Source: Pogonophryne albipinna
Taxonomy: Eukaryota > Chordata > Actinopteri > Perciformes > Artedidraconidae
Assembly (NCBI GenBank): GCA_028583405.1
Contig: CM053259.1
Coordinates: 14,126,594 to 14,190,593, forward strand
Reading direction: 5' to 3'
DNA: 64,000 nucleotides
Under the pieces are notes generated by a model that worked only from the letters and a program-made list of their open reading frames with translations, did not search any database and was not told where the DNA came from. Shown here one piece after another: positions 22,560 through 48,480 of the stretch; the stretch's first letter is position 1; every line of letters begins with the position of its first letter. Made by a program: the position numbers and the translations under genes.

Positions 22560-22740
22560 TGTTGGCACTTGACCTGAATTTTACTCAGGTGTAACTAAAG
22601 TCTGATTTAAGGGTTGTTTATATTTCACATCATTAATCAGAATCTGCAGAGTAACTAAAATAAATGTAGTGGAGTAAAAATACCAGGTTAACCTCTGAAT
22701 TGTAGTAGAGTAGAATTACAAAGTAACAATGAGCTGTCAT
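22560..22740. repeat. Interspersed fish repeat (CTTAAGTAAA-type), copy 2
   Basis: Shares with 18770-18860 the block around AATGTAGTGGAGTAAAAATA and GTAGAGTAGAATTACAAAGTA. Only the end portion of the family is present. Confidence 0.5.
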
Positions 22741-22844
22741 GTGGGTATATATTAATGCTGCCCATTATGGACACAAGCAATTTTCACCCATTTATTAATT
22801 ATAAGTTTTAAATTTGAGCCGGCTCGTTTGCGACCGACACATCA

Positions 22845-23318
22845 TGTTACGCTCACTGTTTAGATCGCAAAAAGAGGTAGGACCCAAAATGCAGACTACA
22901 AAAAGATAAATATCTATAAACAAAAGCAAGCTTTATTCTTAAAAAAAGCCGATCAGCAAAAAACATGGCAAGGATAATCCATAGGTCACACAAGGAAGAT
23001 AACATACCCAAAAAACGATCGTGACCAACATGAAGGGAGAAAGGGAAAACAAACAATGAACCAACACCGAACACAGGAAGAGACAAGACTAAATACAGAG
23101 AGGGGTAATCACGAGACGAGAAACAGCCGGGCAGGGAAGGAGAAACACAAGGGCAACAGGTGAACACAATCAGACAATTAGACACACCAGGGAAACTAAC
23201 GACAGGAGGAAAACACAGGGAGAAGGACCAGACAAGAAACAAGGAGGAAAACATGACAGGGAGAACAGAACAGCAAAATAACCCCACAACTAGACACAAC
23301 AAAACTCAAACCCTGACA
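22845..23318 (-). mobile_element. Solo LTR with exact 5-bp target duplication
   Basis: On the minus strand the 474-base unit starts TGTCAGGGTTTG and ends GAGCGTAACA, so it has TG...CA termini. It has an AATAAA-type polyadenylation signal near 22936 (minus strand). The flanks CATCA at 22840-22844 and 23319-23323 are identical. No internal retrotransposon region adjoins it, so it is the usual product of LTR-LTR recombination. An apparent hydrophobic frame of 149 codons within it is judged spurious. Confidence 0.85.
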
Positions 23319-23342
23319 CATCACTAGAAAATATTAATTGTG

Positions 23343-23515
23343 TCCAAACGGCGGTACTACAATTTCCGTATCAGTCCATGACGTCACTGGGCCCAGAAAG
23401 ACTTTTCCCCATTGACTAACATTGAGAAAGAGACGTCTGTAAATCAGCGGATACTTTTTTTTAAACTAAATAAACTGCCCAGTATGAACTATTTTATAGC
23501 CCTTATTATAATCAT
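23343..23515 (-). repeat. Repeat family F, reverse copy
   Basis: Reverse complement of the 7700-7860 part of family F: CCAAACGGCGGTACTAC, then TTTTCCCCATTGACT, then AAACTAAATAAACTG and AGCCCTTATTA. It lies between the solo LTR and a TTAA-bounded element. Confidence 0.75.
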
Positions 23516-23522
23516 TAGGTCC

Positions 23523-23810
23523 TTAAAGGTGGGGTAGGTAAGTTTTAGCCGGCTCGTGCACGCACAAATGTATCTCGTGCCCTCATTGGGCGTGCCGTCA
23601 TTGGGCGTGCATTGCAGCAGTACTTCAATGACTCGCCAGCAACAGGCGGCCACTTTCACCAGTCTGCTGACGTCATGTGCGCGTTCATGTGTGTTGGAGG
23701 AGGTGCTCTGTAAGGAAGTCTGAAGGAAGGGGCGGATTCTTTTCGGCTGTGTACTTTCAAATTTTAGTGCACTCGAGCCGGTTTCTGAAACTTACCTATC
23801 CCACCTTTAA
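23523..23810. mobile_element. TTAA-bounded MITE, short copy
   Basis: The 288-base unit starts TTAAAGGTGGGGTAGGTAAG and ends with the complementary CTTACCTATCCCACCTTTAA. Inside are CGGCTCGTGC/CTCGAGCCGG pieces and two CATTGGGCGTGC words. A longer inverted copy lies at 51821-52955. A TTAA target suggests a piggyBac-type MITE, but the termini alone do not prove this. Confidence 0.75.
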
Positions 23811-24164
23811 AGTTCTAAAATGCACTAAAAGCCGAATCTAGATTTATTTTCTGTCTCCATTCATTCTATTGAGCCGAGAGTGGGAGCTCGGGGGGAAGGG
23901 CTTAAGTGGCGCATGCTCTGTGAGCGCACATACCGGTGTAGGTACCATATGTGTTCGGCCTACCAGATGTGTTCGGGGTCCGTTATGCTTACCAATGATG
24001 TCACGCATTGGCTGTACGGCAACCCAAGATGACATTTTACACGGTATTCTGTTTCTCACATTTGTTATTTTTTATTTTGTTATTTTTTTAATCTGTTTGA
24101 AATAAAGATTGAAATGAAAATGAAATGAAATGACAGACGCCAAAAACGCCCGAGATTATAGAAT

Positions 24165-24233
24165 TAAACAAATAAATAAAAACAAGGATAATTGTGTGTT
24201 ATTGTTGAGTAAATAACAGTGTGTTATTTAGAA
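24165..24233 (+). repeat. Shared 65-bp segment, copy 1
   Basis: AACAAGGATAATTGTGTG through GTTGAGTAAATAACAGTGTG matches the reverse complement of 51282-51345 with few differences. Origin unknown. Confidence 0.55.
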
Positions 24234-30525
<6,292 letters not shown>

Positions 30526-30884
30526 TGTTAGGATTATGTTTTAAACAGGACCCAGATGCAGGCAATGACTGAAGATGTTTAAATGGTTTATTGTTTCGGA
30601 GACTCAGGCAGGTTTGGTGATTATGGAGGTCCGGAGTGGAGGTAGGCAGTGAGAGGCTGGACTGATTACAAGGCAGGCAGGTATGATGCAGGAAGAAGCA
30701 GGCAGGTTGGCTGGAAGCTCTGGTGGATGATGGCCGAGGGATTGCACTGGAAACACAAGGAGAAACTAGTTACAAAAGTACGGAATTACACGCAGACAGG
30801 ATAACTGAATGGGCAGCCAGGAGGATGTAATACCACTGGTGTAGAAAACAATCTACAGTACCGGTAACGGTTTGGACCGTGACA
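30526..30884 (-). repeat. Gypsy 3' LTR
   Basis: On the minus strand it starts TGTCACGGTCCAAACC after the polypurine tract and ends CATAATCCTAACA. It matches the other LTR over about 320 bases with a few percent difference. It lacks about 100 bases next to its 5' end that the other LTR has. Confidence 0.8.
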
Positions 30885-30895
30885 GTACCCCCCCC

Positions 30896-31123
30896 TCAAC
30901 GGGAGCCTCCAGGCGAACCACCAGGCGAACCACCAGGCTTATCTGGGTGGTCTCTGTGAAAGTCCCGAATGAGAGAGGGACCTAGAATGAGCTTGCGGGA
31001 CACCCAGCTCCTCTCCTCAGGACCATAACCCTCCCAATCGACCAGATACTGGTACCCACGGCCCCGGCGGCGAATGTCCAACAGCCGTCGGACCGTGTAG
31101 GCCGGGTGGTCATCAATAAACAA
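30896..31123 (-). pseudogene. Gypsy chromodomain
   Basis: A 75-codon frame with [33 protein letters not shown] and [10 protein letters not shown], the chromodomain fold. In chromoviruses this module at the integrase end guides insertion to chromatin. The aromatic cage is partly visible (Tyr, Trp); a run of PGGS repeats ends the frame. Confidence 0.85.
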
Positions 31124-31556
31124 GGGTGGGTGGAGGGGAGATGGCTGGAGGGCACAAAGGGCTGGACAATACTGGTTTCAACTGGGACACATGAAAGGTT
31201 GGGTGAATTCTCATGGAGGGAGGCAGCTTGAGTCTAACAGCAGATGGATTGATTATGCGCTCGATCACATAGGGGCCAATGAAGCGTGGTTTCAACTTCT
31301 TAGACTCAGCTTGTAAAGAAATATTTTTTGAAGAAAGCCAAACTTTCTGACCTGGTTGGAACTGGGGAGCTGCGGTCCGGTAGCGGTTTGCAATATGCCG
31401 ATTGCGTTCATCGGAGCGGAGAAGGGCAGAGCGGGCATCCTTCCAAATCCTCCGACAACGACGGAGATGGGCTTGGACAGAGGGAACTGCGATCTCGTCC
31501 TCTTGGGCTGGGAACAAAGGGGGTTGATATCCAAGAGAACATTCAAATGGGGACAT
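31113..31556 (-). pseudogene. Gypsy integrase C-terminal part
   Basis: Starts [16 protein letters not shown] and carries the GPY/F-type module: [26 protein letters not shown], then [12 protein letters not shown]. The first ATG is not a real start, since the frame continues from the core in intact relatives. It ends before the chromodomain, which lies in another frame. Confidence 0.8.
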
Positions 31557-31599
31557 ACCGGTGGCAGCACTAGACAGTGAGTTATGAGCGTATTCAATC

Positions 31600-31860
31600 C
31601 AGGGCAGATGTAAGCTCCAGGAGGTGGGATCCGGGAGGTGACACAGCGAAGTGCAGCTCCAAGGTCCTGATTGGCTCTTTCGGCCTGCCCGTTAGTCTGA
31701 GGATGATAGCCTGAGGAGAGACTGACAGATGCTCCAAGTGCTCGACAGAATGCTTTCCATACCTGAGATATGAACTGTGGCCCTCGGTCGGAAACAATGT
31801 CTGTTGGAATGCCATGAAGCCGGACCACATGATTGACTAAGAGGTCAGCAGTTCCAGAGG
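31600..31860 (-). pseudogene. Gypsy integrase core, second part
   Basis: In a shifted frame the core continues with [19 protein letters not shown] (second catalytic Asp in SDRGPQF) and [13 protein letters not shown] (catalytic Glu). The frame breaks again after LRCVTSR near 31600. Confidence 0.8.
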
Positions 31861-32522
31861 CTGGGGAGTTTAGGAAGAGGCACAAAATGAACCGCTTTGG
31901 AAAAGCGATCGACAATAGTGAGAATGGTCGAGTTACCCTGTGAAACCGGGAGGCCGGTAACAAAATCTAGGCCGATGTGACTCCAGGGACGACTAGGGAC
32001 TGGGAGAGGCTGGAGTAGACCGATAGGAGCCTGGTGTGAAGACTTGCTACGGGCGCAAACAGTGCAGGCCAGCACAAAGGCTCGAGAGTCCGCTTCCATA
32101 GAAGGCCACCAGAAGTGTCGTCTCAGGAGGGATAGGGTCCGACTCACACCCGGGTGGCAGGCAAAGCGGGAAGCATGGGTCCATAGGAGAACCTGTGAGC
32201 GGACAGAGTCAGGTACAAACAAACGGTTATCTGGACCATTTCCTGGATCTGGATGGTCTCTCTGTGCCTTCCTCACTGAGTTCTCAATCTCCCATGTTAC
32301 AGCGCCCACCACTCTGGTAGCGGGGATTATGGTGTCAGGAGCTATGGGATCCTGATCCACTGCAAACTGCCGGGACAATGCGTCAGGTTTAAGGTTTCTA
32401 GAACCAGGTCGGTAGGTAAGGGTGAAGTTGAACCTCCCAAAAAACAATGCCCAGCGTGCCTGACGGGAGTTTAGTCGTTTGGCAGTTTGTATGTAGACCT
32501 GGTTCCTGTGGTCTGTCCACAC
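31845..32522 (-). pseudogene. Gypsy pol, RNase H end and integrase N-part
   Basis: Begins [20 protein letters not shown], the end of RNase H. The integrase zinc module has His116, His123, Cys153 and Cys156 (H-x6-H-x29-C-x2-C). The first catalytic Asp is Asp186 in LDFVTGLP. The frame is broken at about 31860, directly after [11 protein letters not shown]. Confidence 0.85.
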
Positions 32523-32629
32523 AATTAATGGATGTTCAGAGCCTTCCAGCCAGTGCCTCCATTCTTCCAGCGCAAGCTTTACAGCAAGCAGCTCCCTGTT
32601 GCCAAAATCATAGTTGCGCTCAGGGGTTG

Positions 32630-34261
32630 TCAGTCATCGGGAAAAGGGTGAAGCTTTTGGTCGGAGACTGAGCGTTGTGATAGAACAGCCCCCACACCGG
32701 TGTTGGATGCATCAACCTCAACAATAAACTGAAGAGATGGGTCAGGGTTCGTAAGAATAGGAGCCGAGGTGAAACGTCTCTTCAGCTCAGAGAAGGCAGC
32801 CAGAGCCTGAGTAGTCCACGAGAAGGGGATTGCTGGGGAGGTGAGTTGGTTGAGAGGACCGGCAACACGACTGTAGTCTCTGATGAACCGGCGATAGAAA
32901 TTCGCAAAGCCCAAAAAACGTTGGAGCTGCTTCCTGGTGGAAGGTTTGGGCCATTGTGCCACTGCTTGTACCTTCTCTGGGTCTGTTCTCAGCTGACCTT
33001 GCTCAATGATGTAGCCCAGGAAATCCACTGAATCCACGTGACATTTGCATTTCTCTACTTTGACAAACAGCTTGTTCTCGAGGAGCCTTTGTAGAACCTG
33101 CTGCACATGTTGGGTGTGTTCCTCCATGGTCTGTGAGAATATCAGGATATCATCAAGATACACAAATACTGAACGGTTCAGGAAGTCACGGAGGACATCG
33201 TTCACAAGAGCCTGGAAGACAGCTGGGGCATTGGTGAGTCCAAAGGGCATCACTAGATACTCAAAATGGCCTAGTAGGGTGTTGAACGCCGTCTTCCACT
33301 CGTCTCCTTGACGTATGCGGACCAGGTGGTAAGCATTCCTGAGGTCGAGTTTTGAGAAAATGGTGGCCTTCTGTAGGGGTTCGAAGGCTGAATTGATGAG
33401 GGGCAGTGGATACTTGTTCTTGATGGTGATGTTGTTAAGGCCCCGGTAGTCAATGCAGGGGCGTAGGGAGCGGTCCTTCTTGGATACAAAGAAGAAGCCT
33501 GCTCCGACGGGGGAAGAAGAGGGTCTTATGATGCCAGCAGCCAGTGAGTCTTTGATGTATGTCTCCATGGCCTCACGCTCAGTTCGGGACAAGTTAAACA
33601 GGCGACTGGATGGGAGAGATGCCCCAGGAAGAAGATCTATTGTGCAGTCGTAAGGGCGATGAGGGGGCAGAAAAAGAGCTCGCTGCTTGCTGAAAACCTC
33701 TCCCAGGCTATGATAAACCGGAGGGACAGCGGACAAGTTGAGTGGCTCCTGCTGAACTGGGGGAATACCGACCTCTGCTGGGGGAATTGCAGACCGCAGG
33801 CATGAAGAGTGACAAAAGGAACTCCAACTCCTTACTTGATTCTCCGACCAGTCCATGTGGGGGTTGTGCAGTTTTAACCATGGCTGGCCCAGAACTAGGG
33901 GTGTGTGAGGGGAGGACATGACGTGGAACTGAATCATTTCATGGTGATTACCGGACAGGACGAGATGTAGGGGTTCGGTGACATGGGTAACGTGTGCCAG
34001 GAGCTTCCCATTCAGACCTCGAGCATTGAGAGGAGCTGTCAAAGGTTGAGTTGAGATGCCGGCTGAGGCAACCAGTTGGGCATCCAAAAAACTCTCATCA
34101 GCCCCAGAGTCCACTAGGGCAGGCAGAGAGAGAGACTGTTGATTTAACAGCAGTGTGGCTTCAAGTGGCTTGCGGGTCTGGGGGGTTGAGGAAGAAACAG
34201 CCTTGCTCACCAGTATCCCCACCTTTACTGGTGAGCACCCTCTTTTGGGCGCTGGGGGCAT
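32630..34261 (-). pseudogene. Gypsy pol, protease, reverse transcriptase and start of RNase H
   Basis: A 543-codon frame. Protease active site DSGA at residues 51-54. Reverse-transcriptase motifs: [18 protein letters not shown] at 256-273, [12 protein letters not shown] at 305-316, FGLTNAP at 340-346 and catalytic YLDD at 368-371. The fingers, palm and connection look complete. The RNase H start VEVDAS lies near 515, then the frame is lost near 32640. The first ATG is probably not a true start; pol is usually read from gag-pol. Polymerase and protease active residues are intact although the whole gene is broken. Confidence 0.9.
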
Positions 34262-34460
34262 GTGTCCACGAGATGACCGGAGTTAGCACAGTAGACACAA
34301 AGTCCTTCTCTTATTCTCCGGAGACGTTCTTGGGAAGTGAGTCAGGCTCTGCCTAGCTGCATCGGTTCCTCTGAAGACAGGAGAGGAGAAAAGACTTCAG
34401 ATGGAGGGGAGTGACCCAGGAGATCGGCTGGCTCTTTCCCTACGGCGCTCCCTAAGGCGG

Positions 34461-35192
34461 TTATCCAGTCTTATGGCTAGGGAGACCAAACTCATCCAAG
34501 TTAGCTGATTCGTCCCTCACTGCTAACTCATCTTTAACAGAATCAGTTAGCCCGGTTTGAAAAACCCCTTGAAGCGCTGTGTTATTCCACCCCGCCTCTG
34601 TAGCTAAGGTCCTAAATTCCACTGAGTATTCGGCTACACGACGGGAGCCCTGTCGCAGTGAGAGGAGGCATTTAGTAGCGTCCCTACTGCTGACGGGGTG
34701 GTGGAAAACGTTCTTCATTTCTTCTGTAAACTCTGGATAAGAATAACAAAGGTTGGACTGACTCTCCCATACAGCTGATGCCCAGGCTAGGGCGCTACCT
34801 GTAAGTAAACCTATCATATAACAAATCTTAGCTCTGTCATTAGCATAAGTAGACGGCTGCTGCTCAAACAAAAGAGAACACTGCATTAAGAAAGATTTAC
34901 ATGTCCCTAAGGCACCTGCGTACCGCTCTGGAGTGGGAATGTTTGGCTCACGTGAAGGGAGAGCGGGCTGGGCTGGAACCGGTGCTAACTCTTGTGGGGG
35001 AGCTGGATCCTCAGGAGCAGGCGGAGCAAGATGAGTTGAAACCAGGTTGAGGTGATGTGCCATCTGTGCTACGTTGGCGGCTAGTGATGCGAGGTTATCC
35101 ATAACCTCTCTGAGCATCTGGTCATGCCGGCCCACGAGGACGCCTTGGTTGGAGGGAGCCTCACAAATTGGGTCCGGGCCTGCTGGGTCCAT
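34461..35192 (-). pseudogene. Gypsy gag
   Basis: A 243-codon frame from MDPAGPDP. Residues 25-60 look helical, a Pro-rich linker follows, and the core PTPERYAGALGTCKSFLMQC to EYSVEFRTLATEAGWNN is typical of Ty3/Gypsy capsid proteins. It ends early because a one-base shift near 34500 moves out of the frame carrying LDNRLRERRRERA. A CCHC zinc knuckle (C-x2-C-x4-H-x4-[16 protein letters not shown]) is readable at about 34255-34300 in another frame. Gag packages element RNA. It is no longer continuous. Confidence 0.85.
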
Positions 35193-35208
35193 GGTGGCCA
35201 GATTGTTC

Positions 35209-35640
35209 TGTTAGGATTATGTTTTAAACAGGACCTAGGCGCAGGCAATGACTGAAGATGTTTAAATGGTTTATTGTTTCGGAGATTCAGGCAGGTTTGG
35301 TGATTATGGAGGTCCGGAGTGGAGGTAGTCAGTGAGAGGCTGGACTGATTACAAGGCAGGCAGGTATGATGCAGGAAGAAGCAGGCAGGTTGGCTGGAAG
35401 CTCTGGTGGATGATGGCCGAGGGATTGCACTGGAAACACAAGAGAAACTAGTTACAAAAGTACGGAATTACACGCAGCCAGGATAACTGAATGGGCAGCC
35501 AGGAGGATGTAATACCACTGGTGTAGAAAACAATCTGGCGGTGAGTTGCTGGGAGACTGGAGTAGATAAGCTGTCCTGATTAGATGATGAGGGACAGCTG
35601 AGTCGGACGGCCAGGTGATAGAACACCTTGGGCTTTTTAA
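35209..35640 (-). repeat. Gypsy 5' LTR, 5' end unclear
   Basis: Shares the block from TGTTAGGATTATG to AAAACAATCT with the left LTR, then carries extra sequence to about 35640, including a TTTAAAAAG promoter-like box. The TG terminus expected at its outer end is not found, so the end is truncated or rearranged. The first gag codon follows its inner end by only 16 bases, and the leader shows no obvious tRNA primer site. Confidence 0.7.
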
Positions 35641-44062
<8,422 letters not shown>

Positions 44063-45749
44063 TATTGGAGATAAAGTCTGGTCGTTTGGCTCCACAACTA
44101 TCAAATTGTCTTCTGTGTAGTTCTAATTCTCCAATCACTCATCCCTGGAGGGAGGGAACAGTATTTTTTTGTTTTATTCATATAGTCGAACAACAGATAG
44201 ACCACTATAGCGGACCTTCTACAGCCTTTAAAATTACCCTGCTGCTTTCACAACCCAAATAATTCTCAAACAGAGAAAGAAGGTGTGAAGAAATTGGGCC
44301 TGCTAACTGAATGCAAATCCACTTGAACACTGAGAGGTAAAATACCATGAATGAACAAAATTGTGAAAAATTATGACGAGGAGTTTTACAAGGCAGCATA
44401 ACCATAAGTAAGCATTCGCATAAAAACTAGCCAAAACTAACAGACCGGTTCAACATTCTGGAAAATGTGATTGATTCTCAAATCAAATATGAGAGGATCA
44501 ATTTCAGTTTCTGGTGTCAATCTTCATATCCCACTCTCAGCAACAAAACAAATAAGCCTCTATCCCAAAATGTAAATGTATTCCATTCCATTTTCCAAAA
44601 TGCTATATTATTACATATATTTTTTAGAATAACATTAAGAAAGCAAGTCTCATAAAGTCTGCATTGTAAGTATCTTAATCTTTCAAAATACTGTTTCTTC
44701 CATTTCCCTATAATGGATTTTTCAGCTATGTATATTTAATATTTACATTCGATCTCCAGATTTGAGATTAGTTTGGTTCAGTGGTGTTTTTTGGACCGCG
44801 TGTTTTATAACTTCTATGTTTCCATATGTGATGACAGAAATTAAGCCAATGACTGAATGAGCTTGAATTTCCCAGTTTTTGCAACAAAGTGTTAACAAGT
44901 GTGAAAAATCAGGAATATGCCAGTATTTCTGTTAGTTGACACTCATCGGTTTTAAAATGGTTGCTAGTTTTGAACTGCTGCCTGAGACCCTCCTCAACTC
45001 TGTACGTGGACAAACAACCTTCGACACATTTTCCCCAAACATCATCACTTGCACAGACTGTCTTGCACATATACTGCGCATCACAAATCATTATCAGCTG
45101 ATTATGAGCTGTTGAAATTACTCTGGTTCAGAGAAGCTAAAATCAAAGACAGCTAATCTCTTGGACCCATTATATTATGCTGTTTATCAGGACTCTGGCT
45201 GGATATTTCAACAGGTGCTGCTATGTTAATGGAACAATTACTATGTCAAGTGGTGGAAGTGCTACTGAAAATGGCATCGTTGATAGCTATCTGCCTAACA
45301 TTCTTGTCACTGAAAGTGTAAGGTTGAATTTCACCCTCTGTTTTGGGGGCTTCGTATGTATTTGGACAACTTTTTCCAAATTAGAAAAAAAACAAAACAC
45401 TGGGATTACGCAGGATCAAGGGGGATACACAGGGCACATCTCTTACCATAGTTATTGAAGGGGAACTATGGTCTCTATCATCTATGACCCCATGGGGGAA
45501 AAGCAATTGCTGTGATTAAATCAATAATGAATGCCATGCTTCTATAATCAAATCTACATTATTGAAAACAGAGGAAGGGAAGAGTTTAGGACAAAACATG
45601 AAATCATCTGAAATTCTTCTTCTTCCAACAATGTATGACATGTAGTGAATTGTTATAAAACAATACAGGAAGAGCCTATTATATCTGTCTTTGTCTGTCA
45701 ATTGCCAAACAATGACAGCCTGAATTCACAAAATGCACAGGATTTAGGT
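44063..45749. other. Unassigned non-coding DNA
   Basis: No gene or element ends recognised. Confidence 0.4.
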
Positions 45750-46400
45750 CATTTTTAGCAAATTAATTAAAAAGAATGTTCAGGTCCCTCTCATTTCTCT
45801 TGGTGATCTTTGAAACCCCTTGATTGGAGTCCACCTGTGGTAAATTCATCTAATTGGATATGATATGGAAAGGTACACACACCTGTTTGTGTAAAGTCTC
45901 AAAGCTGACAATGCACATCGGAGTAAAAACCGAGCCATGAGGTCAAAGGAACTGCCTGCAGAGCTCAGAGACAGGATTGTGTTGAGGCACAGACCTGGGG
46001 AAGGCTATGAAAACATTCTGCTGTACTGACGGTTGCCAGGACCACAGTGGCCTCCATAATTCTTAAATGGAAGAATAAAACAACCAGGAGTCCTCCTGCA
46101 GCTGGCTGCCCCGCAGAAAGAATCAGAAGAGAAGGGCCTTTGAGAGATGTGATCAAGAACCTGATGGTTGCTCTGGCTGGGCTCCAGAGATCCTGTGTAA
46201 AAAGATCCAGGAGGACAACCATAATTCACAACAATCCAACAATCTGGGTTCTATGAGTGGGGAAGGGACAGTTTTCTTCATTGAAAGACAAAAGCACCTA
46301 AAGGACTCTGAATAAAACATTTGCTGGTCTAATGAAACCAAGATTGGCATCATGTTTTGGAAACCAGGCATCGCTCATCATCCCAAATGCTGGCTCTAAC
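45750..46400 (+). mobile_element. Tc1-like transposon relic, ends missing
   Basis: The block from GATTGGAGTCCACCTGTGG to AAACCAAGATTGGCATCATG follows the order of a very common fish Tc1 family. Terminal inverted repeats are not recognisable at either side and the right half of the element is missing. Confidence 0.8.
45937..46395 (+). pseudogene. Tc1-like transposase remnant
   Basis: From the ATG, MRSKELPAELRDRIVLRHR is the start of a paired-like DNA-binding domain; a stop follows after 30 codons. A shifted frame then gives TVASIILKWKN and RSPPAAGCPAERIRREG, the helix-turn-helix and linker, to about 46256. A short piece related to the next part of the gene remains near 46330. No catalytic triad is left. 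Confidence 0.8.
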
Positions 46401-48344
46401 AGTTCAATGAGCTGCAAGGCCTACGTGCTTATTGTTCAGAGGCTTAAATGCAAGTTCAGAGATAGGGATACAATGGCTGTTACTTCAGTTTGGCTGCCAA
46501 TGCTGAACAAATTATTAGTTGAATGCCTTGATTAAAGCTAAATGGGAATAGTTAATGATAATGTTGAAGAGTATGTGTTCTCAAGAAGGCCTTTAAGGTG
46601 ACGTGCTGCATCAGCTTTGAATTACACAAAACATAACTTGCAGCTCTATCATTGCAAGCCAATGGGTTTTAAACCAAACCAACCTTAATGAAAGTGTAAT
46701 TTGCAACAGTGTGAGTCACAATGACAATATTTTAAAACATGTTGCCAGAATTTAAAAGTGGCCTTCAAAGGGATGACAAATCGCCAACAAGATCTAAGAT
46801 AGCACACGTTTTCCTCTTCTCCCCCTGCACAGGTCTGGAACTCATTTCTGTCCGTTTTCAGATAAGGACATGAGTAGCACTTTTTGTGACACTCTGCAGG
46901 TTAGAGCCGGTCACACAAAGAGCCCATTCAACAACCAAGGCAGAAATATCCTTTCAACGCAGATGCCATCTCTCCAGCCATGTACGGGACACTCGAGAGA
47001 GACGTGGCAGTATACGCTTGGCAACTTCTTGGCAGCTCGCAGCCAGACGCAGCTCAGGTATGTGTGGCCGACAGAAGAGGGATTAAAACACAACACTGAG
47101 ATGAAATGAAGCAGCGCTCAGGACTAAACCGCTAAAGGTCAGATTTATTAAGGGCCACTCAAGGGAACGTGAAGGTTTTCAGCTTAATCACATTTACTCA
47201 TGGTTTCATGCGCAGACACACACCATGTTGTCAGACTCAAGAGACCGCTCGGCAATTAGTGTGAAAATCTTTTGCTAAACCTCTTTTCATCGATCACATC
47301 GACATTGAATGAGCTTATTGGCTTGCGCTCAGCATTTCGTGTCACATTAGTGATGTCAAGCAGACAGTTGTGTGCATCCCGATGCCAAATAAAATACATC
47401 ATTGCTTAGGTGGAGTGTGCCATTGTGCAGTGGGCTCATATCAAGGCTTGTGCAAGAAATTGAACATAATACCAAGCAGCTGTGAAAGTGATTGTATAAT
47501 TACAGATAAACTCAGACATCTCACATTTTGGATCTCCCAAAGCAACACCCAGAAGGGCGGTTTGGTAACACAACGTGACTCCCTTGCTGCATTACGATAA
47601 ATTGAAGTCTATTATTGGGGAAATAAAAAGGAAGCCTGTCTTAATTAAACATGATGGCTAGTAGTGTGTTTTTTATTTATACTTTATTTTCAATTTAACC
47701 GTTGAGAATTGAGTAAACGTCTCACAGGTCCAATTCAAACTGATGAGGAAGTTGCTGAGAAGGTCCACTGGTCTTAGGTTTACATGAGGCATAAAAGCGG
47801 GACTAAATCAATATTAATCTGCAGTGTTGGGATCAGAGTGGATAGGGGTCTGGCATCCAGTTGCTAGCAACTTGTCGGAATAGGTTCCATGTGCTGTCCA
47901 GATTGGCCGCACTGTACAGCTGTCAGTGGTTGGTAAAAATAGAGGGTGTATGAGAATGAAAAGACTGTCATGGTGCTCTGTTCTGACACCTTTGAGCAGA
48001 TATGAAGCACATCTAATTTAGCGGTTCTTCCATACACTTGGAAGCGTGTGGGTATAATCTCCCGTCACCTCAGTGACACCAGGACTCGAAAAGGGTGGTG
48101 GGGGGGGGGTTACAATGAAATAGGACGCACCCCTTCCAGCTATTTAGAAGGCACTCAGCCTTTCCCAAAACACTAATCACAAGATGTAGGAACAAATGTG
48201 TAGTGAAAGGGATTATAGCTTGATACGTGTAACTTGTTACTGATTCCAGTAATGATTAAGGTCATTTTAACACAGATCTGTTGTTAACATTGCACCATGT
48301 TTCCATTGGAAAATCTTGTTTCATTAACAAGTGTTAATAAGTGT
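46401..48344. other. Unassigned non-coding DNA
   Basis: No gene recognised. Around 47280-47640 the text is non-repetitive and includes GTGATTGTATAATTACAGAT and TCTTAATTAAACATGATGG, AT-rich words seen in conserved non-coding elements; this is only a composition-based hint. Confidence 0.35.
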
Positions 48345-48480
48345 TAATTAAAGCTGCAAGCAGCGATGATCGGGCCCTTGCACATCCATGCACGTTGGGG
48401 TACTTCCAGTGTCCTTGTCAACGCAGCAGTCAAGTGCCATGGGAGCTGGAGAAAGGCCCCAATAATAAACATAACGTTTG
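48345..48480 (+). repeat. Interspersed fish repeat (AAAGCTGCAAGCAGCGATG type)
   Basis: TTAAAGCTGCAAGCAGCGAT, GGGCCCTTGCAC and CACGTTGGGGTACTTCCAG is a combination I recognise as a common fish interspersed repeat. I do not know its class and cannot place the ends. Confidence 0.5.

Larger units (their letters stand above)
30526..35640 (-). mobile_element. Ty3/Gypsy chromovirus, decayed
   Basis: Reading leftward: LTR (from about 35640 to 35209), gag, zinc knuckle, protease, reverse transcriptase, RNase H, integrase, chromodomain, a G-rich polypurine tract (GGGGGGGTAC next to 30885) and the second LTR (30884-30526). The chromodomain and short leader place it near the fish chromoviruses (Tf1/sushi-like). 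Several frameshifts and stops break the coding region, so it cannot move on its own. Confidence 0.92.

Noticed and set aside
22853..23302. 149-codon hydrophobic Cys/Ser/Leu-rich frame on the minus strand
   Set aside because: It lies almost wholly inside the solo LTR, has the composition of a translated CT-rich non-coding repeat, and shows no domain.
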